In this document: one piece after another, positions 13,701-25,297 of the stretch | Position numbering within the stretch: position 1 is the first letter of the stretch | Layout of the letters: every line of letters begins with the position of its first letter | Assembly (NCBI GenBank): GCA_000697055.1 | Contig: JNDT01002383.1 | Span: 62,001 to 126,000 of the forward strand | Reading direction: 5' to 3' | DNA length: 64,000 nucleotides | DNA from: Saksenaea vasiformis B4078 | Lineage: Eukaryota; Mucoromycota; Mucoromycetes; Mucorales; Saksenaeaceae | Notes under the pieces: generated by a model | Seen by the model: only the letters and a program-made list of their open reading frames with translations | What the model was told of the DNA's origin: nothing | Databases searched by the model: none | Made by a program: the position numbers and the translations under genes

Positions 13701-13975
13701 CTTCTGGCAGTGCTGGTCGCTCAACTAAGATAATGCGATATCACACATTAAAAGGGTGAGGAAGTTTATTGTCCAATCGAACCTTTTAAATCGTACACAA
13801 CCAATTTCTTATCTGAAAGGACAGGATGTCGTTTTGTTCGACGCATTGAATTTGTAAGAAATATACTGAATGGTCGTCTATTGTCTGTCATTATAACATC
13901 GTCTTGCTCATTGTCAACAGCAGGATCCAACCGTGCTCGTTTTTGATCTGGCTGATACCATTCTGAATCCGTCAT
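10748..13975 (-). CDS. CUL4: Cullin-4, scaffold of CRL4 ubiquitin ligase
   Basis: Cullin-4 bridges DDB1-type adaptors and the Rbx1 RING protein in CRL4 E3 ligases. I assembled about 19 exons into about 768 aa, matching cullin-4 length. N-terminal cullin repeats include WTNHC and [10 protein letters not shown]; then DLSLLYRLL, the conserved [24 protein letters not shown] and the cullin-homology HGFWPSYLP. The neddylation site region [13 protein letters not shown] is in the winged-helix domain, and the protein ends [16 protein letters not shown]. The N terminus (about 65 residues) is unconserved and charged, as in CUL4 rather than CUL1/3. Several introns hide the frame, so single-frame ORFs mislead: for example exon 5 (13271-13198) reads in a different frame from the long open frame covering it. 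Exon 11 (12118-12108) is only 11 nt. The acceptor near 11795 is ambiguous between two in-frame AGs. Confidence 0.95.
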
Positions 13976-14022
13976 TTTTAACTGAATTCCCGTTTCGCTG
14001 ATTTCAGCAAAAAGGGATTAAA

Positions 14023-14304
14023 ATGTGGACACGTGAACTCAGCGCGTATTTAGAGGCCGCCAGCTTGTTACCGACATTTGATGATCGTGACCAACGGAAA
14101 CAGGCTATTAATACACAACTTAAGAACGTCTTGCCCATATCGTTGTACTCTGTTACACGTACGTTTCCGTCAACATCAAAACAGGTCGCCCTTCCTAGCC
14201 AGATATATCTGAAAATAACTCACTGGCCGATCGCACAAATACTGAAGCACTTTTTTATGGTAAACTATACAGTATACATGATGGACTACATTACGGATGG
14301 GTAG
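14023..14304 (+). CDS. Hypothetical exon upstream of RPB8, weak
   Basis: This is an ATG-started 93-codon open frame beginning 47 bp from the CUL4 start and transcribed away from it. The first about 45 residues are helix-like and charged (RELSAYLEAASLLP, then QRKQAINTQLKN); the rest looks less protein-like. A GTACGT site near 14159 could be a donor, but I could not trace a convincing next exon before RPB8 at 14681. It might be the first exon of a small unknown gene or a chance frame. Confidence 0.22.
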   Translation: MWTRELSAYLEAASLLPTFDDRDQRKQAINTQLKNVLPISLYSVTRTFPSTSKQVALPSQIYLKITHWPIAQILKHFFMVNYTVYMMDYITDG

Positions 14305-14680
14305 TTTAAAAGAAGTAACGTGGTGCCTGTATTATCTGAAGGTTTCAGACCGGTACCAGATGATAGTGTTTGCTTACTTTATCTTTTTTGGCTCGAGATT
14401 ACAATTCGTGTTCCGTACCCGCCGCCCAAAAAAAAAAAAAGCACAATTCATTCCTACTTCGTTCTTATTTTTTAGCCGGCAAGGGAATAGTATGGAACGG
14501 GTGTGAGGTAAACCTGGTCGTCATGGATATCGGTGTTCTGTTGTGGCGCTTGCATTCACATCCCGAACCACAGGTCTCACACAGCAGGAGGTGACTGTTT
14601 GCCGTTGGGACGCGAAAAATAAAACACAAGCGGTGTACTGGGTGATCAGTTCTCATCGACACAATCATTCAAAGCGCGCC

Positions 14681-15294
14681 ATGTCACAGGATAATATACT
14701 GTTCACCGACCTCTTCGAGATCAAGGATATTGATCCCAAGGGAAAGCGCTTCGATAGAGGTACAACGTAATCGCTCTATCGTCTATCTTTTATTAATTCT
14801 GTGATGATAAAGTGTCTCGCCTAGTCGCCCGTTCTGAAAACTATGAAATGGACCTGACGCTCGATTATAACACGGAACTGTATCCACTTGAAGTGGGCGA
14901 CAAGTTTTCTCTTGTTCTTGCATCATCACTCTCTCTAGACCCCGCCTCAGCATCAGCATCAACTGGCAACGGTCCCGCCGCAGAAAAGAAAAGGGAAAGC
15001 TGGCGTGAACGTGCTCCTGGTGAGCGCGATTTAAGTGATGAATACGAGTATGTGATGCATGGTAAAGTCTACCGATATGAAGACTCTACAAGCGGTGCAG
15101 GAACTACAACAATGGCTGCTGGGCAGCGAGTGTAAGTCAAAGGCGATCGATCCTCAAGTGACCGAATTTCTCATGTCCTTCGTAGGTCTGTCTACGTTTC
15201 GTATGGTGGACTTTTGATGTGTTTGGAGGGTGATTACCGACATTTACAGAACATCGCGGTCGGCGAGAACCTTTATTTACTGATGAGAAAGTAA
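14681..15294 (+). CDS. RPB8: RNA polymerase I/II/III shared subunit RPABC3 (Rpb8)
   Basis: Rpb8 is a subunit common to all three nuclear RNA polymerases. Three exons (14681-14759, 14813-15131, 15186-15294) encode 168 aa. The opening [17 protein letters not shown], then [40 protein letters not shown] and [17 protein letters not shown] follow the family order exactly, ending YLLMRK. The protein is about 18 residues longer than human. The extra length is an Ala/Ser-rich, charged insert (about residues 68-100) in the acidic loop that is variable across the family. It is divergent from CUL4 and convergent with the Nrd1-type gene. Confidence 0.97.
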
Positions 15295-15848
15295 AAAAAT
15301 TGCATTTGTTTCTGCTAGTTGCATGAGGACTTGGAGATTGTACATACACGTCTTGGAATCATATTACTGTGTTAGAAGACAGCATTATTTTTCTTCATTA
15401 TCGCAGTACCAATAGATTGTCGAATGTTATTAGGCGTGCTATGTCTACAGTCAATAGAAGCCGACAGAGATCCGCGGTGGAGTTGAACTGCTATTTTCAA
15501 TAAAATCAGACGAACTGTTACAATTATCAACGTGGGCAGAAGGAAGCTTGCGACTCTTTGATTCCTTTCGAGATGTTGAAACCATCACATTGCAACCGTT
15601 TCTCATTAGCAAGGTTTTTGTTTAATAGTAAAGAGAATTTGCGAAAAGGAAAAAAGTACATAAAGCAGTATACAAACAAATGCCTTTTTTTTGTTTTGGT
15701 TTCATAGGTGATGCCATATTAGCGATCAGGGAGAACGCCATGCAGAGATTGAAAGATAGAGAGATTGATAGTTAGAAAAGATGGATACTTTTTTGTTTAA
15801 ATGCTATGGATAGCATGAGTCCTGGATAGGCTACACTTGATGCGGACT
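15295..15848. other. Convergent 3' region, RPB8 / nrd1-type gene
   Basis: This is AT-rich sequence between two convergent stops. It holds T runs and AATAAA-like motifs (for example AATAAAAT near 15500) compatible with polyadenylation of both genes. No other feature seen. Confidence 0.5.
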
Positions 15849-17777
15849 TTACCCATTAGCCACAAGGACAGAATCAAGAAGAACGCTGTTGACGGTTTCT
15901 TGACCCTCCTCCATTGCCAAGCTAGTTCTCGATGCTTGTTGTTGCGGTGATTGCTGCTGCTGTGATTCATGCGCCTGCTGAGAAGGCTGCGATTGTGGAC
16001 TAACTTCTGCCAAGGAGGTACCTGAGATCGTTGTTCCTGCTTCATGGGATGCGAGATGGGATCCCTTATGCGTGCGAGGAGGGTTACCGCAACGATCCTT
16101 TCCATAGTTTATCCTAAACTTCTTATACTCTTCCTTTGAGCGAATGCCATCGATCGCTCGCACAGCTGCGGCAATACTGGTGAAATTGACGAAAGCGCAG
16201 TTCTTCTCCTTGAGCGTGTTGACAAGTTCAATCTCACCGTAGTCAGAGAAGTCTTGCTTGAGCTTTTCCTCAGTTATCGTTTCATCAATATTGCCCAGAT
16301 AGACGTTGCGCGAACCACCATTCTGCACTGCAGCGACTACAGCAGGCGGCAAGGCAGATGGCTTTCCCCATCCAACTTTCAAACGACGGTTCTTGATTAC
16401 AATGCCGTGGTACATGGCTTGGTTGTAGAAGTGAAGCGCCAGCGCAGGATCGACAAACGCAGCAAATGCAATGTGTTTGTCAGGCATGTACCGGATTTGA
16501 CTCAAGATTCCTCCACGAATGACATTACAAATCTCTTCGCAAGCGGTGTCGGGATGAATGTTGCCGAGATAAATGGTTCTGTTCGCAAGTCCAGACAAGG
16601 AGACGTTGGCCGTGTACAAAGCCGAACCATTTCCTGGCGAGGGAACTGGATGACTCTGGTACGTTTCCATGGCTGCACCTGCATAGGGGTCATAGGATAT
16701 AGACGGGTACCGGACTTGATATGCCGGATTCGGATAACTGGCGGACGTATATACAGGCTGAGGATTAGCGCCGTGCATCTTTGACTGAGGTGCACACCGG
16801 TCCTTGCCATAATTAACTCTTCGCGATGCCCAGGCGCTCTCAGTAGGCAACGTATTAACACATTTAACGGCATTTGATGTGCTCAGAAAGTGGACAAAGG
16901 CGATATTTTTGTCCTTGATCATCTTGACGTGTTCAATATGTCCAAAACGAGCGAGATTCTCTCGAATCTCCTGTTCCGTCGTGGCCTCGTCCAGCGATCC
17001 CAAAAAGACGTTGCGCGTCGCCCCGTTCTGTACCGCCAACTGAATGTTGTTGTGGATGGAGCTCAACTTACCCCATCCAACCTTAAGCTCTGCACCATTC
17101 ACACAGAGGCGTTTGGTTGTTGCTTCATGGTAGAAATGAGCAGCAGCTGAAGCCTCGACAAAGGTTACGAATATGCATTTCTTCTCCGGCAGCGGTCTGA
17201 CCAAGTCGATCGCGCCAGATTTGATTTGGTCCAGTACTTCAGAGACATGGGTATCAGAAGGGATGTTCCCCACATAAATTGTACGTGCGGTCTGATGCTG
17301 AGCAGGTTGCAACTGAGGAGAAGGCATGTGAGAATAAGCTGTTGCATTGGAGAATTGTGGCGTTGAAAATGGAGCAAGGGATGGCGATCCCAGCGCACTA
17401 TGAACAAACTGTGGGGTAGGCGGCCCAGCCTGGCCATTCTGATACTGGCTCACACTATAGTTTGAACTCCCTGTATACTGCCCAAATGCATTGGATGTTG
17501 TCTGCTGGAATGGTACAACGCCACCATTGATTGGGGAGTAACCACTGCTCATCATTACCTGTCCAGACACCGCGGGTGGACTAGTATATTGGCCATAGAC
17601 ATCACTGAGAGCTTTGGGTAAGTACCGCGCGAGAAAAGAAAAGAGGGAAAAGAATGCTTACTTATATTGCTGAGGGTATCGAGATTTTTTCAAGCTATCA
17701 GATTCTCCAGCATGTTGGATTACGGCGGCCGGGGCTGTTGCAAGTGATGGATGATGGCCTTGTTCAGATGGGGTCAT
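15849..17777 (-). CDS. nrd1: Four-RRM RNA-binding protein, Nrd1/Msa2 type
   Basis: Two exons (17777-17662 and 17604-15849) encode 623 aa. After a Gln/Ser/Pro-rich N terminus come four RRMs in two similar pairs. RRM1 starts TIYVGNIP (about residue 146); RRM2 starts NVFLGSLD (about 237) and ends VNYGKDRC; RRM3 starts TIYLGNIHPD; RRM4 starts NVYLGNIDE and ends INYGKDRC. RRM1 and RRM3 both end KVGWGK. This architecture and these phrases are those of fission yeast Nrd1 (negative regulator of differentiation; also Msa2), an RNA-binding post-transcriptional regulator; it is unrelated to budding-yeast NRD1. The C terminus is Gln/Ser-rich and disordered. The regulated mRNAs cannot be inferred. Confidence 0.9.
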
Positions 17778-20236
17778 GTTCGTAACGTTGATAAAATCTA
17801 ATATAATCAAAACTATCGTTCAGAAAAAAAAAACATCCCTTTGCTTTTTATTTTTACCTTTTTGACGGGTAAGGGTTTTGTGCCTTGTTTGGACAAAACG
17901 ATGATTGGTATGAAGTGTGAAAGAGACAAGCGCGCAGCTTCTCGTTCACAGCGGATCTGCGACGATCGACAAGTAGCTTTTAGCGTGCATATCGAGAATA
18001 ATACAAGACTAAAAGAAATGACTTACAGATGAGGTTCGAAGGGAGGGGTAGGGATTAGGAGAATCGAAGGTTGCCCGTGTAAAAAAAGGCAGTATAATGA
18101 GCGAAGCGTGGAACTAGTCTTCTTCCCCTTGTCAGATCAGAAAAAAAGTATCGATTCCTCCTTGTCTAGGGTTAAGAGGATTCACTACGTTTTAAAGGAA
18201 GGAAGGAAAGGAAAATATCAAGGTCCAATGAGGACAGGTACTGTTCATCACACAGGACCCTCACTTTTTGGGAAACTTCGGACGTTGAGGGCAAAAACGT
18301 TTTAAACTCAGTCACTGCTTTCAGTTTTGGGATGCTGTGCCTGACTCGACCCTCATCTATGCGTGAATTAGACAGATTCATAAAGATTTCTATCCTACCA
18401 TTTTATTTGCTTTGAATTTTTGCATAATGTATATAATCTTAGACCAATTCAGTCGTGTCAGTGATCGGTCCCGGAAAAATGCACGTGGCCCATGTCTATA
18501 TGCCCTCAGATAGAGCAGCGCCACTGGTGATGTTGGATGGCGTGTACGGATTGAGTCATTGTCCGAAACAAAATCCCTCCTCGTCCCCGGCTCGGAAAGC
18601 CAGCCAATCTTCACCTTTACTAATCCCTAAGCGTAGCACCATTCCCGAATGAGAGTTGCTAAAATGCAGTCTGAGATTTCTAGACCGGGTAAGAACAGAA
18701 GGAAGCGAGGAGGCAATCTGAGCTTATCAGCACAGAGTCTACGAAGGTTCCACTGCCTTGGCATTCTGGAGACCATGATAGGCAAAACGGTTACGCAGAT
18801 GAAAGAACATATCATGGATAATTCTCCTACAAATCAGTCTGAAAAATAAAACCGATGATCCTCAGATTAAACAGTAATTAACGCATTATCAACCTTACCT
18901 AACAATTGACTTGAATTCAAGGGTTAATTCGTGCTTGAACGACAGTAAACAAAAAAATTGGTAAAAGTTATGCTCTAATTTTACATCAGAAAAGTTAGCA
19001 GTGAGACAATAGCCGTTGGACGTCATGATATACATAAGCCATCTCACAGCCCACTCCTTTCTTTAAAGACTTAATTCAAGTGCGTCGCTTCTTTTCTTCT
19101 AATTATTTACGCTAAGTTCGTCACAAACTGAAGTAGATTCTATGAATTTCTTATGCTAATTCCTGTCAGAGAAAGTAGACTTCGTAACGTGACTGATTGC
19201 AGCATGAAGTAATATCTTCGGACTCAAGGTTGCATTCTTCCAAGAACTCATGAGAATAAGGCATGAGCAACAGTACAATTATGCTTACGGCAGTCCTATA
19301 TAGAAACAGCTCGAATTTTTTGACGGTATAGAAAATACAACGGTAGACGCTTAGGATACGCCACATTTAAGGTGTCAGTGGCATAAAAAAACAAAAAATA
19401 TGCACACAACTTTCATAAAATGCTGCTTAACCATTGATTGTCTGGTCATCCAATTGACACCTTACGTTGTAAGGAAAGGATCCGAATTTTGACGTTAAAC
19501 TCACTATTGCGTTTTTCTCTTCCCATAAATCGAGGTAAGATCTCGGTGCTTTTATTCTTTCTAGTGGGCTTCATCTCTCATACTAAACTGCCATGTGGAG
19601 ATAATTATTAACTGAGGCTGTCAACTATATATCATACATTAAACAATATCGATTTGGACCAGAACGCTTCAAGCGACCATGCTACACTTAACAGGCAAGA
19701 TAAAATCTTCGGTTCGACGTTTCCAGCGGTCTGACACTTGGCTAATACCATTTCTGTGCCCTTTCTGGCGACACATCGGGATATCTCTCTGCAAATTGCG
19801 AGCGTTAAAAACACCATTGCGGACTGTAGCCCTACCCTACTGAATTATAAAATTGGCTGGGCTACATCAATAACGTTTGTAGCAAATAGACAAGGTCTTT
19901 AGCAACACGCAAATAGATATAACTTCATAATGACATTTTTTTCAAAAGAAAAGAAGAGGGACAACTGCCGATTTGCTTGCTATAAATGTATGTCTCACTA
20001 TTGGGCGCGAGTTGCTTCAACGAAAGCGTCCTTGACCACTACGTCGGTAACGTGTAACTCATCTTCTTTTATAGCGCAAGGTAAGCTCTTCGTGGACGCC
20101 AAGTTTGTTTAGGTAGCGTAAAATTTAATTCAAGAAACTGTATACGGACGGAAAGATAAAGTTGGCAAACAAATTAGAAAACATTATATATAGCAACAAC
20201 ATATTAAATTGCCGGTAAACCAACCTATTTAGCTTC
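17778..20236. other. Intergenic region without recognisable genes
   Basis: This is about 2.4 kb upstream of the nrd1-type gene and of the His-rich protein gene. The part next to 17778 probably carries a long 5' leader and promoter of the RNA-binding protein, with CT/A-rich tracts. Open frames near 18455-18850 are short, match nothing and lack splice support. A TATA element for the plus-strand gene lies at 20185. Confidence 0.45.
20185..20192 (+). promoter_or_regulatory. TATA element before His/Ser-rich gene
   Basis: TATATATA lies 45 bp before the ATG at 20237, a spacing that supports that ATG as the true start and argues against a missing signal-peptide exon close upstream. Confidence 0.5.
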
Positions 20237-21121
20237 ATGGCACGAGACGATTCACACGATTTTTATGATTTTAATGATAATGACTCATGGATTGAAGTTG
20301 ATCCGTCTCTTAATGTAAGCTTAACCCTCGAACTTTGAGACAAGTCGATAAACTTCCCTATCAAGGATCCATATGATGATTGGGCGGAGATTTTGCAAGA
20401 TACCATTCAAGAGGATCTTGTGGATGGGAACCCTGAAGAACTCGATCAAGCATACCAGGCACAGGCTGCAGATGATCTAACGAGGAATTCAGATTTTTAT
20501 TTTGATCCAACCGACCTGCAGTACGACTCTTTTGAAAAGTCAGCTGAAGAAAAGAGCGACCATCATCATCATCACCATCATCATAGCAGTAGCAGTACCC
20601 ATCACCATCATCACAGCAGTAGCAGCACCCATAATCACCATCATCATAGCTCCTCCAGTTCATATTTTCGTTATTATGCTACAGATACGGAGGTTTATCG
20701 TAATTACACTTCTGCGACTACGGGACAAACATATGCGGTCACTCCTATTCGCACCACCTCGGAAACAATAACCTCAGCCAGTATAGCTAGTGCAGCTAGC
20801 ATAACGAGCACTACAAGCAGTACCAGCAGCAGCAACACCAATCCCGTTGCAAGTTCTTTAGCCCCTTCTACTATTAAGGATATAGTTACACCACCCGCAA
20901 TATCCATTATGCCCTCTATCCTCGTGTCAACTGTATATGCTTATGACAACCTACCACCTTACCCCAGTATAGACTTTAACACGTATGAACAAGACCTTGG
21001 TGGTCTAGGCCAGATCGGCATATTCACAAACGCCGCCTCTCCCATCCACCCTAATTCACCTGTATGTTCAGCGCTATTTGCTATCTTTCTATTTGCCTTC
21101 ATGTCGTCCTCACGCCCTTAA
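20237..21121 (+). CDS. His/Ser-rich protein with hydrophobic C-terminal tail
   Basis: Two exons (20237-20314, 20366-21121) encode 277 aa. The N-terminal about 90 residues are acidic (Asp/Glu/Gln). Residues about 92-125 form a striking block of three His runs (8, 5 and interrupted 4) separated by SSSS(T) spacers. A Ser/Thr/Ala-rich segment follows, then a tail of about 18 hydrophobic residues (SALFAIFLFAFM) ending SSSRP. That tail resembles a GPI-attachment signal or a tail anchor. No N-terminal signal peptide is visible, so tail-anchoring is the simpler reading. The His array suggests metal binding; this is inference only. I know no named family. The gene converges with PUP2, with 56 bp between stops. 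Confidence 0.75.
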
Positions 21122-21177
21122 CACGGGTTGTATAGATTTCATTTGTTAGTTTATGCAAAAAAATAAACATTCTTTCT

Positions 21178-22187
21178 TTACAGCCTATCAATAACAGTCT
21201 GCAACTCGGTTTCCGAATAAACCTTAAAATTATGTTCCTTTGTCACAGACGCCAATTGAACGTTGGTTTTGTTCAACTTCTCCTCCATTACTGATTTAAG
21301 CACCGTCAGCGATAATGTTTCGGCTTCTTGCAGTGTCATAGACTTGTGTAACTTTGATTTAGCTTTCCGGACATTAAGTTTGCTACCTCCTTACCTTGTG
21401 GTATTCATTTTGCAATTCTGTTTGTGCACCTTCGGAGCCTGATCCAATAGCTTTTGCCTGATAGCTCATGAATGTACCGGAGGGGTCCGCATGATAACTA
21501 TCACTATGTCAGCGCATGTCTACAAACAGATTTAAATTCCTGCAAGGCACTTACAGCTGTGGTCCTTTCTCATCCACACCAGCAATCAGGAGTGCAACAC
21601 CGAAAGGTCGGCTCTATACGAGTATGAGCAAATCCTGCTTTCCGTAATATCTGCAAGAAACGCTACCATAATAGACTCTTCGCCTTCAGCTCCCTCACCA
21701 AATCTTAATGCCAAATCACAAACGCTTTGGGTCACGCTCTCGACCTTCAACGGTTCGTCGTACGTGAATCGATGGTTCTAACAGGTACAGGAGAAGGACT
21801 CGATCAGAAATTGGTCCACAACACTATCTAAGAGCTTGCTGTACCTGAGCAGCTACTCGAGCATGTTCAATCATCGTCCGAGCATCAGCGGTCATGCCGC
21901 TGACGGCACAACCCAAGTGTTCGTCGATTTCCATAATTTTCTCAATTGAACTCGCTTCCAAAAGTGGGGACGACACCCGCTTCTCTACCGCAAGAACGAC
22001 ACCTTCTGAAGTCTGAATGCCAATAGCTGTGGTGCCTAACTGTTGTTCGTGGTTAAAAGGAGGATCGCTCACCCATGGGCCAATGCATTACCTTGATGGC
22101 TTCAATTGCGTATTCGACTTGGAAGAGGCGACCCTCAGGCGAGAAGGTATTCACACCACGATCATATTCAGAGCGCGTTAAGAACAT
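21178..22187 (-). CDS. PUP2: 20S proteasome subunit alpha-5 (Pup2/PSMA5)
   Basis: Six exons encode 242 aa, the normal length for alpha-5. The protein opens [20 protein letters not shown], the alpha-subunit N-terminal signature that gates the 20S pore, continuing [23 protein letters not shown], the acidic [18 protein letters not shown] and [20 protein letters not shown] are all alpha-5-like. The start at 22187 was chosen because the signature begins right there. The gene is followed on the same strand, 250 bp upstream, by COQ10, but the two look independent. I looked for an Rpn4-type PACE box upstream and saw none. Confidence 0.96.
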
Positions 22188-22436
22188 GGTATAAGCAGGA
22201 AGATGTGAAAGAGTAGCGGGGAAACTCGTGCAGCTGGGTGGAGAACGCGTCAGCACGTCTCCGTCAGGTGACTGCTCTTTAGCGGGAATCTGGCACAAGC
22301 GCAAGGCCGCCAGGATTCATCCGATACGTTGGGAAGTCATCACATCTTCCACCGTTGATAAAGCACAACAAGTATTACTGAGATATAGGTCGACGAAGTG
22401 TCCATTATTACATAAATATATGATCTATTATCTATT

Positions 22437-23139
22437 TCATTGTACGGAAGGCCTCTTGTAGACACGTTCACATTGATCTGTAAAAGCCTTCATCATCATA
22501 TCCGCAACTTTGTAAAAAAAGGCGTTCCCTGCCTGTGCGTGTAAGGGCGATGCAAATTCGAATTTGATATCAAAGTCCACACGACACTGAGGCGCAGCAT
22601 GTGCCAGCGTGCTCTGCTTAGCCCCAGGAACATGGGGTGTGATCTTCCAGGTCGTGACCATTTGTTTGAAAACGGAAGCATCGGCAGCTACGGCCTATAC
22701 CTGCAGCTTAATTCGGTTACTCGGACATACCTTATTCTGTTACCTTGACAAGTCGTGGCTCCTCCAAAGTAACTTCAGACATGTATTTCTCTTGAAACAT
22801 ACCAAATCCAATTTCCAGTTCTGCTTTCTGTACCGTAAGGTTTGGACGGACTTTCGTTGAAGAGTATACTTCAGAACGTGTGCAGAAGGGTAAAAAGGTG
22901 CGATAGTTGTTCACATTTGAAATAATTTCGTATGCTTCTTGCTGTGAACAGCTATAAAACGCGTTGGTTTGCTTTCCTGGTTATGCAGCGACTACCAGCA
23001 CCTACTTTAACAGCTTGCTTTCGCTATGACTTTTCTCATTCAGGCCTCGGAGAGAAAAAAACAGTCGACGATTAGCAAATGCACAGGGTGATGACCGTGG
23101 GCATGGCAAACGTCCCGTTAGGAATCGTAAGGAAGCCAT
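22437..23139 (-). CDS. COQ10: Coenzyme Q-binding protein COQ10 (START-like), mitochondrial
   Basis: COQ10 is a lipid-binding START-fold protein needed for ubiquinone delivery and function in mitochondria. Three exons (23139-23031, 22976-22744, 22694-22437) give 199 aa. The first about 35 residues are rich in Arg, Ser and Leu with no acids, a typical mitochondrial presequence. NEKRKQTNAFYSCSQQEAY aligns with the conserved NKRKEY...YSMQEMY start of the fold; NNYRTFLPFC, LEIGFG, RVDFDIKFEF and ADMMMKAF follow. Exon 1 ends at an unusual donor, GTCATA, which is the only junction that keeps frame and gives the conserved KRK. The gene is divergent from the arrestin gene with 161 bp between starts. 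Confidence 0.9.
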
Positions 23140-23300
23140 GTATACCAGTAATAACAGGGCCGAGAAAAAAGGAGGTGGCGTCGCGATTCAAAGCCACGAG
23201 GTGATAGTGACACAAAAATGCTGCAGAACCGCTGCTCTCGGTCCCGGGGTGATTTTTTTTTCTCTTCTTCTTCATCCCTCTCGTCATTGTTAATCGAGAC

Positions 23301-25297
23301 ATGTTCTTGCCAGGAAAAAAGCAGAATGACTTCTACATTGAACTGCATCAGGATCGTTTCTATTACGCTGGCGAAGTCATTCGAGGTGAATGTTTCATTT
23401 TGTTTCTCTCTTGGGTTGTTGCTTATATCGGCTATTTGGAACAGGCGACGTCGTACTTGATTTAGCCAAGCCCACGAAGACCAATCATATCAGAATTACA
23501 CTTACAGGCGAGATACAATCGGAATCAAGCACACTTCAACTATTTTCTCGGACCTTATACCTGGCCAATCCCCCTGACGATGAAAAATCACACGTTTTGG
23601 AAGCTCAGACTCACCGTTTTCCATTCGAATTCACGATTCCTAACGATGATGGCGAGCTTCCTAGTAGTACACAGGTAAAATATAATACAGCTCCGACCTC
23701 CTTGTGTCCTCATGCTACTTCCTCCTACAGTTGCCAAATTTAGGCGGCGTCAAGTACACTTTGCTAGCATTGCACGATAAGCCATACGTCCCTGATTCCT
23801 TATCACCACAGACTAGAAAAGAAGTTTCAATTCTGGAAAGAATCGATGTGACATTACCCGAATATACCATGAAAGGCAATTTCAATGAGCAGATTGCCTT
23901 AGTAGGATCAGACGATCCACGAAAAGTGCGTGTTTCCATGACGGTTCCAAGATTTGGCATTGTCCGAGGCAAGCTTGTAATTGTGTTGCACATATTTGGG
24001 CTGATGTTATGGTGGCAGGTGATATTTTGCCTGTAACTATCCAAATCAAGCATTACTTTGATTTAATAAGGGAAAAAGGAATCAAAGTTCAATTGATCAG
24101 ACGATGCTATTTCGGAAAATCAAAGTTTGTACAGGATGGTCCCATGATCATGTCGCTCATTTTCTCTATAGAGGTCAACTTTCAGAAAAGAAGGTCATCA
24201 AAGCCAATACATTGGATATCAACATCACTGGTCCCGAAGACTTTTCGCAGACTTTCGTCACTAAATTGCTGATTCCAACCTCGACCCCGCCAACAATTGG
24301 TGATAGCGGAAGAATTGTTAGCATTGAATATTGGATTCGTGCTGAGATCAATCTGAACGACCCATTGCCAGAAAATCCCGAACTAGAGCATCCGAAAAAC
24401 ATCGTGTACATGGAAGCGAACATTGTTGTCGGAACATTCCCGAAGCCCGAACTTGCCATTGACGATGAAGATGAGGACACGGAAGTTTCGGAGATAGTTC
24501 AATCCATGAATAACGTGGATTTACGTGACGAGACACGGAAAGAAACTGAACAGGAGGAGGAGAAGAAGGAGACTGCAGAGGCCGAGGAACCGAAAGAAGA
24601 AGAGATTGAAGCAGCGTCAGTCAATGCCATAGCTAACCCAGATCACTCCGAAAGTGCTAGCCACGTGGAGCAGCCTCAACCCAGCGATCTGAAATCTCAT
24701 CATTCCAGAAATAGTTCTGTATCCAGGAACTCCGCCTTTTCTAACTTTTACGCTGATGCGCCCTCCGTCGCGTCTCCCCCACCAGTTCCCTCACCATCCA
24801 AGTCATTCCAAGAGTCTGCACCACATGTAGCTATGCCTCATATTGGTGATTATATTCCACAATACCCTCCCAAAATTCCTCCTAAACCACCTGTACAAGA
24901 TGATGCATCTTCGTTCGACAGCCGCCTTGATCCTACGTATCCTCCTCATGACTATGGAATTCCAGGCGATGCAAACAGCGGCAACTATATACCTTCTTTC
25001 CCAATGCCAATGCCCATGCCACAGCTTCAACCTTCGTTTTCCACGTCCTCCTCTTACTTGAGACCTTGTCCTTCTCCAACGTTTCCGATGGCAGGATCTC
25101 CTGGTTCAACTCATAGTAATTATGCCATGGGATACTATCCATCACCTATCATGTCAGAGAGACCACCGGCACCTGCTCCTGGTTATGGTAATCCTGAGGG
25201 TATGGCTAATGCAGACAACTACTGGGTCCCGTCAACAGGTGGATATCCTCCCCCACCTCAACCAACACAGTCGTATCATCCTCCTCCTTGGCCATAG
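23301..25297 (+). CDS. Alpha-arrestin (ART/Rod1-type trafficking adaptor)
   Basis: Alpha-arrestins recruit Rsp5/Nedd4-type ubiquitin ligases to plasma-membrane cargo. Five exons (23301-23385, 23445-23674, 23731-23968, 24019-24124, 24172-25297) give 594 aa. The N-terminal arrestin fold starts MFLPGKKQNDFYIEL and includes YYAGEVIRGDVVLDL, RITLTGEI and HRFPFEFTIPN. The C-terminal arrestin fold includes VRGDILPVTIQI and IVSIEYWIRAEINL. The last about 200 residues are disordered: a Glu-rich block, then Pro/Tyr-rich sequence with many PP and PY-like pieces. No exact PPxY was seen, so ligase docking through a variant PY motif is only a possibility. Intron 3 uses a GC donor (GCAAGC at 23969). Confidence 0.88.

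Noticed and set aside
18455..18849. Overlapping plus-strand open frames upstream of the nrd1-type gene
   Set aside because: They are short, basic, without homology or splice structure; more likely leader or intergenic sequence.
20361..20663. Minus-strand Asp/Cys/Tyr-rich open frame
   Set aside because: It is the reverse complement of the His/Ser codon repeats of the plus-strand gene, not an independent gene.
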